Part shown: piece after piece, positions 1-4,535 of the stretch | How the letters are laid out: each line of letters starts with the position of its first letter | Numbering within the stretch: the stretch's first letter is position 1 | Source of the DNA: Rickettsiales bacterium | GTDB lineage: Bacteria > Pseudomonadota > Alphaproteobacteria > Rickettsiales > UBA1997 | Length of the DNA stretch: 5,098 nt | Assembly: GCA_031255235.1 (NCBI GenBank) | Contig: JAIRSX010000113.1 | Coordinates: forward strand, 1 to 5,098 | Reading direction: 5' to 3' | Made by a program: the position numbers and the translations under genes | The notes under the pieces: model-generated | Told to the model about the DNA's origin: nothing | The model's database searches: none | What the model saw: only the letters and a program-made list of their open reading frames with translations

Positions 1-401
1 CTTTTTCTTGCTGTGAAAATATAAGCACCAATTTTCAATGTGAAGTGCATGGCATCCAAAACAGGAGACGGTGCAGCGAGTTTAAATCTTAGGATGTAAT
101 ATATTACGAAAAATAATGCAAGAGTACCAATTGAAAATTTCCCTAAATCTTTCTTTGCCTCCCAATGAGGTATAAATTTTTCTTGTCCAGACCAAGTCTC
201 AAAAGTAATCATTGACATGATAGAGGCATAAATATAAATTGTCATACTGGCATAATGTTGCGATCTATACATGATGTAAACCATAAATGCAGAATAGAAA
301 ATACTTATAAATGGACCAGCTCTTTTTCTATTCAACAAAAGAATAGTATAAGTTATACCAATAACAAACAGAAAAAATTGAAATAAATGCTGTGATAACA
401 T
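1..401 (-). CDS. PnuC-family vitamin/nicotinamide riboside transporter, partial (C-terminus off left edge)
   Basis: Reading the minus strand from an ATG at 399-401 gives 133 codons without a stop before the window ends. The product is very hydrophobic. Likely membrane helices lie near residues 6-23, 28-46, 49-66 and 88-106, and another begins near 118. The order of short motifs resembles PnuC transporters: a small-residue helix, a second helix ending before a 'QHYA' segment (compare 'KLYAD'), a helix ending in 'FETW' (compare 'YGWYQW'), then 'PSPVLDAMHFTLKIGAYIFTARK' matching the family pattern of LDA, an LS/LK helix and a terminal RK. PnuC proteins are inner-membrane facilitators, usually 200-240 residues, that import nicotinamide riboside or, in PnuT/PnuX variants, thiamine or riboflavin. 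The substrate cannot be decided here because much of the C-terminal half is missing. GTG at 405-407 is an in-frame alternative start, but the proposed promoter would begin transcription at about 404, so ATG is preferred. The family call rests on remembered motifs. Confidence 0.72.
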   Translation of the reverse strand, partial: MLSQHLFQFFLFVIGITYTILLLNRKRAGPFISIFYSAFMVYIMYRSQHYASMTIYIYASIMSMITFETWSGQEKFIPHWEAKKDLGKFSIGTLALFFVIYYILRFKLAAPSPVLDAMHFTLKIGAYIFTARK

Positions 402-410
402 ACTCACAAT

Positions 411-439
411 AATGTATTCTCAACAATATAATTTGTCAA
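411..439 (-). promoter_or_regulatory. Promoter for the pnuC-like gene
   Basis: On the minus strand a perfect TTGACA lies at 439-434. It is followed by a 17-nt spacer and TACATT (416-411, 4/6 match to TATAAT). The predicted transcription start is about 404, only 3 nt before the ATG, so the mRNA would be nearly leaderless. The -35 overlaps that of the divergent promoter serving the gene at 470. This is a consensus match by eye, without transcript data. Confidence 0.5.
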
Positions 440-441
440 AT
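431..441. promoter_or_regulatory. Palindromic shared -35 / possible operator
   Basis: ATTTGTCAAAT is a perfect odd-length inverted repeat (ATTTG-T-CAAAT). Read on the plus strand it supplies TTGTCA (433-438); read on the minus strand it supplies TTGACA (439-434). It sits in the middle of the 68-nt region between two divergent genes. It could be a bidirectional -35 and might also be recognised by a dimeric regulator. The regulator idea is inference only. Confidence 0.4.
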
Positions 442-460
442 AAAAAAATTATCGCATAAT
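433..460 (+). promoter_or_regulatory. Promoter for the TPR/protease/phosphatase cluster
   Basis: TTGTCA (433-438, 5/6 to consensus) is separated by 16 nt from CATAAT (455-460, 5/6 to consensus). The expected transcription start is about 467, giving a leader of about 3 nt before the ATG at 470. No Shine-Dalgarno sequence lies upstream of that ATG, which fits a leaderless message. Confidence 0.5.
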
Positions 461-469
461 ATAGATTAT

Positions 470-1060
470 ATGATTAGGAAGTTTAGTTTAGATTACGTTT
501 TTGACTTTGTTAATTCCTATATGCTTCAAATAGTTTATGGAGCGGTTTTTGTTGTAATCTTGTCTATTGGTGTTGTTTTCTATCAAAAACAACAGGAAAA
601 ACAAATCAACGATTATGTGGTGAAATACTACGAAGCAGTTAAACTTATTGATACGGATAGGGAAAAATCGATTAAGATTTTTGATGAAGTTTTTGGTTCT
701 GTTTCTGATACCAATCTCAAAATGATTTTTGGAATGCGGCTTGCTGAACTTCAAAAATCTCCTGATATTTATTTGAAAATATTTAGTATGGATAGCGACA
801 ATCTTTTTTTGAGAAATCTTGCGGGACTTAACGCTTTGAGTATTTTAGTGAATCAAAATGAAAATGAAAAAGTTGAAAATTTGCTTACAAAACTCAAAAG
901 ACCGGATAATCCACTCTTTATTTTAGTTAGCGAGCAGGAGGGTTTGTTTGAATTGCAGAGGGGTAATGAAACAAAAGCAAAAGAAATATTTACTGATATT
1001 TTATCGCAAGATATAGATGAGTTTTTAAGGCAGAGAATTGATAATCTGAATATTTTGTAA
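470..1060 (+). CDS. Membrane-anchored TPR-like protein (Tpr_21/YfgM-like), 196 aa
   Basis: A short cytoplasmic N-terminus with basic residues is followed by one strong transmembrane helix (about residues 19-38) and then a charged helical region that should face the periplasm. The C-terminal part, about residues 147-195, follows the pattern of alphaproteobacterial TPR_21-type proteins: helix pairs reading 'LFILVSEQEGLFELQRGNETKAKEIFTDIL' followed by 'LRQR'. This is a typical TPR turn with a conserved small-large-Gly spacing. Family members such as E. coli YfgM associate with the SecYEG translocon and periplasmic chaperones; whether this one does is unknown. It is the first gene of a plus-strand cluster, and its TAA stop overlaps the next ATG by one base, implying translational coupling. 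The start has no Shine-Dalgarno but lies 9 nt after a good -10 hexamer. The architecture is clear; the family call is reasonable but not certain. Confidence 0.7.
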   Translation: MIRKFSLDYVFDFVNSYMLQIVYGAVFVVILSIGVVFYQKQQEKQINDYVVKYYEAVKLIDTDREKSIKIFDEVFGSVSDTNLKMIFGMRLAELQKSPDIYLKIFSMDSDNLFLRNLAGLNALSILVNQNENEKVENLLTKLKRPDNPLFILVSEQEGLFELQRGNETKAKEIFTDILSQDIDEFLRQRIDNLNIL

Positions 1061-1647
1061 TGTTTAACTTTAGTAATGGGGATTGGGGAAGTTTGATTGC
1101 CAATATTTTTGTTTTGGTGGTGTTGTTTAGTGGTTTATTTTTAAGGGTACCATCAACTCAAAGATGGGAGAAAATTAAGCAAATATTGATATGGGTTTTT
1201 GTCATTTATCTTATAGCGGTTGTCTATAATAACAGAAATCTCTTTGATTTTAATATAGTTCCTTATAGAATGAGAACGGAAGAAGGTAAGATTGAAATTT
1301 CAAAAACGGATGATGGACATTTTCATATCATGCTTAAAGTAAATGAAAAGAATGTATTATTTTTGATTGATACGGGAGCCACTACCACGACTTTATCATT
1401 AAAGGATGCCGAAAGAATTGGTATTGATACTTCAAAACTCTCCTATCAAAATCCTATAAATACCGCTTCTGGTTCATCTTTTGCCGCATCACTTAAGCTT
1501 GATAATTTTAAACTAAATGATTTTCAAATTGATAATTTCTGGGTTTATGTAAATAAAGAGGGTGACACATCTTTACTCGGGATGAATTTTTTAAATAAAT
1601 TGAAAGGTTATGAAGTTAGGCAAGACAAAATGATTTTGTATTATTGA
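1060..1647 (+). CDS. Membrane-anchored retropepsin-like aspartic protease (TIGR02281-type), 195 aa
   Basis: Two hydrophobic helices (about residues 12-29 and 41-56) precede a soluble beta-rich domain. The catalytic motif 'FLIDTGATTTTLS' places the active-site Asp at residue 104 (D104-T105-G106). It is followed by 'AERIGID', a flap-like segment near 'TASGSS' (135-140), and the second hydrophobic-Gly signature 'SLLGMNFLNK' (171-180) typical of clan AA proteases. Only one DTG is present, so the active enzyme must be a homodimer, as in retroviral proteases. The best-studied bacterial relative is Rickettsia APRc, a membrane-embedded retropepsin-like enzyme. With two helices the catalytic domain could face either side, but the periplasm is most often inferred for this family. 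The ATG overlaps the stop of the preceding gene (TAATG) and no Shine-Dalgarno is visible, so translation is probably coupled. The substrate is unknown. Confidence 0.87.
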   Translation: MFNFSNGDWGSLIANIFVLVVLFSGLFLRVPSTQRWEKIKQILIWVFVIYLIAVVYNNRNLFDFNIVPYRMRTEEGKIEISKTDDGHFHIMLKVNEKNVLFLIDTGATTTTLSLKDAERIGIDTSKLSYQNPINTASGSSFAASLKLDNFKLNDFQIDNFWVYVNKEGDTSLLGMNFLNKLKGYEVRQDKMILYY

Positions 1648-1657
1648 TATTGACAGA

Positions 1658-1663
1658 TATAAT
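1658..1663 (+). promoter_or_regulatory. Candidate internal promoter -10 for the phosphatase gene
   Basis: A perfect TATAAT ends 7 nt before the ATG at 1671, so transcription would begin at about 1670 and yield an essentially leaderless mRNA. The -35 is weak: TTGTAT at 1636-1641 with a 16-nt spacer. Perfect TATAAT hexamers arise by chance in AT-rich DNA, so this is tentative. The placement, exactly ahead of a start lacking a Shine-Dalgarno, is the main support. Confidence 0.35.
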
Positions 1664-1670
1664 CGTTGTT

Positions 1671-2633
1671 ATGTATAATTCTCATATTCAATATGTTATT
1701 GACTTATCAGACAAGTTAAAAAATGTGTCTCCTTATTATGGTAATGATAATTTTCATTATCATATCAGTGATGTGCATGGAGATATTTTTTCGCTGTCTT
1801 CAGCTCTTGTTAAAAGTGGTTTTGCAAAGTGTGATGGACATGTTTTTGTTGATGTTAGAACAGAGCTTGAGGTGGAGAATGTAAATAATCAATTTATAAC
1901 TGCTATTCCTAATCTTACAGTAAATCCTAATTTCAAAGGAGTTTGGACTGTGGGTGGTGATTTGATAGACAGGGGAGCCTATAGTATGGAATGTGTTTTA
2001 ATTATGAATAGAATATATAAGCAAACGAGATTCAAAATGCTTAACTTTAATTGGTTAATTGGTAATCATGAATTGCTATTATATCAAAATGATTTTGAGA
2101 ATTCCTATTATTATGGTTTTAATGCACCCAATAATTTGGAAAGAGAATATTTCAATTTAATGAGAAATATCTTTATTGTAAATCTTGAAAGTAGGGCAAT
2201 GAAAACTTGTTGTTATGTTTCTGTTACCGGTAGAGTTGTTTCTCATGCTGTGCTTACTAATAAGGTTGTTGCAAATCCGAATTTAGATTATGAGGATTTA
2301 TGCGAGCAATTAAATGATGCGATAGCAAATGTTGATTTTACAAATCCGTTACTGAATGATGTTTTTGCTACCAGAACTTTGGTGCGAAAAAATGATGAAT
2401 TAGTAGAATATAGGAAACATGCTTTATTACCACAGGTTGTTGGACACGATGGATATTGGGATGAGGAATACAGAATAATTCAACAAATTCAAAAAGAATA
2501 TCCAATGGTTATATTTACAGATAATTATCAGTCTGAAGGTATTAGAAAAATAAAAAAAGAAAAAGGAATCTCTTGTTTATTTATAGGAAAAGAAAACGGG
2601 ATATATGAAAGAAGGGTGGAAAAACAAATATAA
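1671..2633 (+). CDS. PPP-family metallophosphoesterase (Ser/Thr phosphatase or nucleotide phosphatase type), 320 aa
   Basis: All five metallophosphoesterase blocks are present in order (numbering from the ATG at 1671): 'SDVHGD' (D34, H36), 'GGDLIDRG' (D97, D100, R101), 'GNHE' (N132, H133), 'SHAVL' (H192) and 'VGH' (H259), then a 'TDN' segment near 283. GDxxDRG, GNHE and SHAxL together are hallmarks of the PPP superfamily, which includes protein phosphatases, Shewanella-like phosphatases and ApaH, acting with two metal ions. There is no signal peptide or membrane helix, so the enzyme should be cytoplasmic. The gap between blocks one and two (about 63 residues) is much longer than the roughly 28 of classical PP1, pointing to an insertion. 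A TTG at 1644, overlapping the upstream stop by 4 nt, would add 9 residues. I prefer ATG 1671 because it is a standard start 8 nt after a perfect TATAAT. The substrate cannot be told from sequence. Confidence 0.85.
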   Translation: MYNSHIQYVIDLSDKLKNVSPYYGNDNFHYHISDVHGDIFSLSSALVKSGFAKCDGHVFVDVRTELEVENVNNQFITAIPNLTVNPNFKGVWTVGGDLIDRGAYSMECVLIMNRIYKQTRFKMLNFNWLIGNHELLLYQNDFENSYYYGFNAPNNLEREYFNLMRNIFIVNLESRAMKTCCYVSVTGRVVSHAVLTNKVVANPNLDYEDLCEQLNDAIANVDFTNPLLNDVFATRTLVRKNDELVEYRKHALLPQVVGHDGYWDEEYRIIQQIQKEYPMVIFTDNYQSEGIRKIKKEKGISCLFIGKENGIYERRVEKQI

Positions 2634-2647
2634 TTTTTCTGTAAGGA

Positions 2648-3517
2648 TTATTGAATTATTCCCAAGCTTTTCATTGCATCTCTTATTTTTTCTTTTGTGT
2701 CTTCATTTGCTTCTGTTAGTGGTAGCCTAACTGAACCGTCCCCATATCCCAACAAAGATGTGGCATACTTTGCGGGAATTGGATTCGCTTCCACAAACAT
2801 AATTTTATGTAAGTCAATCAATTTATCTTGCAATTCAAGTGCTTTTTTGTAGTCACCATTTAAAGTTGCCTTTTGTAATTCGCTGCATAATTTGGGAGCG
2901 ACATTTGAGGAAACGGATATAACACCTCTACCACCCATAGCATTAAAACCTACAGTGGTAGCATCTTCACCAGATAACAGGGTAAAATCTTTTGTTTTAC
3001 TGTGTAAATTTGCAACCCTTGCTAAATCACCTGTGGCATCTTTTAGGGCAACGATATAGTCTAATTTTGATAATTTTATAATAGTGTCATCACTCATATC
3101 TCTTGAAGTTCTACCAGGTACATTATATAAAATGATTGGTATTTTAACTTCACTAATTGCTTTGTAATGCAAATATATTCCATCTTGCATTGGCTTATTG
3201 TATGGCGGAACAGCAACTAAAACTCCATCTACCCCAAGTTCTTTGTTCCGTTTTGCTAATTCTATTGAGGTGTTTGTGTTGCTACTGCTGGCGCCTGCAA
3301 CAACCTTTGCTTTGTTCTTACAAACATCAACAGCAACTTTAATAATTTTTACTTGTTCGTCATTTGTCAAAGTGGTTGCTTCGCCAGTTGTGCCACATAC
3401 AACAATGTTGTCAACACCGTTAGAAATTTGATATTCCAGCATATTTTTAAAAGAATCTAAATCTAATTCTTGTTTTTTAAATGGGGTAACAATTGCAGTT
3501 CCTAAACCTTCAAACAT
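2648..3517 (-). CDS. dapA: 4-hydroxy-tetrahydrodipicolinate synthase (DapA), 289 aa, complete
   Basis: DapA condenses pyruvate with aspartate semialdehyde, the first committed step to meso-diaminopimelate and lysine, in the cytoplasm as a (beta/alpha)8-barrel tetramer. The length matches the family (E. coli 292). Visible signatures are 'CGTTGE' with T43 and T44, 'PPYNKP' with Y106, 'YNVPGRT' with Y131 and R136, the Schiff-base lysine K159 in 'VALKDATGD', 'GGRGVIS' (196-201) and 'EANPIPAK' (243-250). All catalytic residues are therefore present. Aligned by eye with E. coli, lysine-feedback residues differ: H53 to N52, H56 to Q55, N80 to S79, E84 to T83 and Y106 to P105. Allosteric inhibition by lysine is probably lost or altered. 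The gene lies 56 nt downstream of the lipoprotein gene on the same strand, and converges on the phosphatase gene with a 14-nt gap. The start ATG has no Shine-Dalgarno but sits 14 nt after TATAAT. Confidence 0.96.
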   Translation of the reverse strand: MFEGLGTAIVTPFKKQELDLDSFKNMLEYQISNGVDNIVVCGTTGEATTLTNDEQVKIIKVAVDVCKNKAKVVAGASSSNTNTSIELAKRNKELGVDGVLVAVPPYNKPMQDGIYLHYKAISEVKIPIILYNVPGRTSRDMSDDTIIKLSKLDYIVALKDATGDLARVANLHSKTKDFTLLSGEDATTVGFNAMGGRGVISVSSNVAPKLCSELQKATLNGDYKKALELQDKLIDLHKIMFVEANPIPAKYATSLLGYGDGSVRLPLTEANEDTKEKIRDAMKSLGIIQ

Positions 3518-3531
3518 AATTAATAGCTTGT

Positions 3532-3537
3532 ATTATA
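3532..3537 (-). promoter_or_regulatory. dapA: Candidate dapA -10 element
   Basis: The minus strand reads TATAAT at 3537-3532, giving an expected start near 3525 and a leader of about 8 nt before the dapA ATG at 3517. It lies inside an 11-nt odd palindrome, TGTATTATACA (3529-3539). No convincing -35 is present at 16-18 nt (the region is A-rich), so the promoter may be weak, activator-dependent or spurious. If real, dapA can be transcribed independently of the upstream lipoprotein gene. Confidence 0.4.
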
Positions 3538-3573
3538 CACGCCTTACTAAACTATTTTTTGAAAAAAGACAAA

Positions 3574-4440
3574 TTATTCAATGATTACTTCAACTCTTCT
3601 GTTTAAGAATTCTTTTGTTTCGTCATCGGTAATTACTGATGGATCAGATTCCACCTCTGACCTTACCTCTATAATATTTTCTTCTGGAATTTTATTTCTA
3701 ACCAAATAATGTACTACACTTTTTATTCTTTCTTCTGACAATTTTTTGTTATATTCCACTCTTCCCTCTCTATCAGTATGACCGCTTATTCTTAATTTAT
3801 ATGTTGGTAGGGTATTGACGTATTTTATAATTTCCCAAATCTTTCTACCTGCCATTTCATTTATTTTGGCACTGTCAAAATCAAAGTAAACTATAAATTT
3901 CTTTTTCTGGGCTGGTGGTCTTGTAATTTCTCTGTCCCTTTTTTGTAGTATTTCTTCCAAAACTTCCTCATTAGCTAAAGACACTTGGAATTCCAGTACT
4001 TGAAGTATTGTTAAAAAATTTCTTCTACAATTAGTAATAAGACCAAATCTTGTATAGAATATTTCTTCGTTTAGCCAACAATCAAAATAAAATTGCATCT
4101 TTGATGCATCGTCTGGATTTTGTGCTCTTGTAAGTTTATTTTGTAAAATAAACATCATTTTGTTTCTGTAATACTGAATTTCCTCAACAGAAAATGTTCT
4201 ATATTCTAAATCAGATCTATTGGATGGTGGTTCTTCTGGCAAAACACGACCTCCATTTCTTATATCATCTGCTTTACTTTTAAATTTATTTCCTAAAATT
4301 GTGTCATTATCATCATACTTGAAATCACTATAGGCAGAATATAAATTGCCGAGTTTTAAGTAAAATTCACTCTCACTATTTCCGTATTTTGGAGTGCTAC
4401 AAGATGACAAAACATACAAAATTAATAGTATCTTTTTCAC
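3574..4440 (-). CDS. OmpA-domain peptidoglycan-associated lipoprotein (alphaproteobacterial type), 288 aa
   Basis: The start is GTG at 4438-4440, the only standard start codon between the in-frame TAA at 4489-4491 and the lipobox. The N-terminus is a lipoprotein signal, 'MKKILLILYV' followed by LSSC with lipidated Cys14; Ser at +2 favours outer-membrane sorting. Residues 20-175 form a helical module containing 'PEEPPSNR', 'FDCW' and 'NCRRNFL...LE', a pattern I recall from alphaproteobacterial OmpA-family proteins; C121 and C138 could form a disulfide. Residues about 182-288 are an OmpA-C domain: 'FIVYFDFDS', 'ISGHTDREG' (D223), 'NKKLSEERIK' (R238) and terminal 'NRRVEVIIE'. D223 and R238 occupy the positions that bind the diaminopimelate carboxylates in peptidoglycan. 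The expected role is tethering the outer membrane to the cell wall. No N-terminal beta-barrel is present. The signal peptide is unusually short (13 residues). dapA follows 56 nt downstream. Confidence 0.9.
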   Translation of the reverse strand: MKKILLILYVLSSCSTPKYGNSESEFYLKLGNLYSAYSDFKYDDNDTILGNKFKSKADDIRNGGRVLPEEPPSNRSDLEYRTFSVEEIQYYRNKMMFILQNKLTRAQNPDDASKMQFYFDCWLNEEIFYTRFGLITNCRRNFLTILQVLEFQVSLANEEVLEEILQKRDREITRPPAQKKKFIVYFDFDSAKINEMAGRKIWEIIKYVNTLPTYKLRISGHTDREGRVEYNKKLSEERIKSVVHYLVRNKIPEENIIEVRSEVESDPSVITDDETKEFLNRRVEVIIE

Positions 4441-4465
4441 ACATAGATGGTAGGTTAATTTTTGG

Positions 4466-4491
4466 TAAAAACAAAATATATTTTGTATTTA
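4466..4491. promoter_or_regulatory. Near-perfect 26-bp palindrome in divergent intergenic region (possible operator)
   Basis: The core ACAAAATATATTTTGT (4471-4486) is a perfect 16-bp inverted repeat. After one A:A mismatch (4470/4487), four further pairs (TAAA/TTTA) extend it to 4466-4491. It lies centrally in the 95-nt gap between the divergent lipoprotein and esterase genes, which suits a binding site for a dimeric regulator acting on both. AT-rich composition raises the chance background, but the C/G positions also pair. No terminator role is likely because it is AT-only in the core and lies between divergent genes. Confidence 0.35.
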
Positions 4492-4517
4492 AATTAATTT
4501 TTCTTTATTAAAACCTT

Positions 4518-4531
4518 TGGTATCTTTGGAG
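4518..4531 (+). promoter_or_regulatory. Overlapping candidate extended -10 and Shine-Dalgarno before the esterase gene
   Basis: TGG-TATCTT (4518-4526) resembles an extended -10 and would start transcription near 4533, 3 nt before the ATG, as proposed for the genes at 401 and 470. GGAG (4528-4531) could instead be a Shine-Dalgarno, although its 4-nt spacing to the ATG is short. The two readings exclude each other: with a start at 4533 the GGAG would not be transcribed. An upstream TTGTAT (4483-4488), 17 nt, TATTAA (4506-4511) would allow the second reading. Confidence 0.3.
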
Positions 4532-4535
4532 TTGA

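Noticed and set aside
488..754. Open reading frame of 88 codons on the minus strand
   Set aside because: It lies entirely inside the TPR-like gene on the other strand, has low-complexity composition (runs of N, F, I) and shows no motif; an antisense shadow.
1650..1655. Perfect TTGACA before the phosphatase gene
   Set aside because: It is only 2 nt from the TATAAT at 1658-1663, so it cannot serve as its -35, and no -10 lies at 16-18 nt downstream outside the coding sequence.
2634..2647. Terminator between the convergent phosphatase and dapA genes
   Set aside because: Only 14 nt separate the stops. There is a short T-run after 2633 but no GC-rich hairpin. The imperfect dyad GGATTATTGAATTATTCC (2645-2662) has internal mismatches and lies mostly in dapA.
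3157..3431. Two plus-strand open frames opposite dapA
   Set aside because: They are antisense to highly conserved DapA codons, and their products are rich in L, C and T without recognisable motifs.
3518..3573. Lysine riboswitch or intrinsic terminator between the lipoprotein gene and dapA
   Set aside because: The 56-nt gap is far too short for a lysine riboswitch. The T6-C-A6 stretch has no stable stem ahead of it to act as a terminator.
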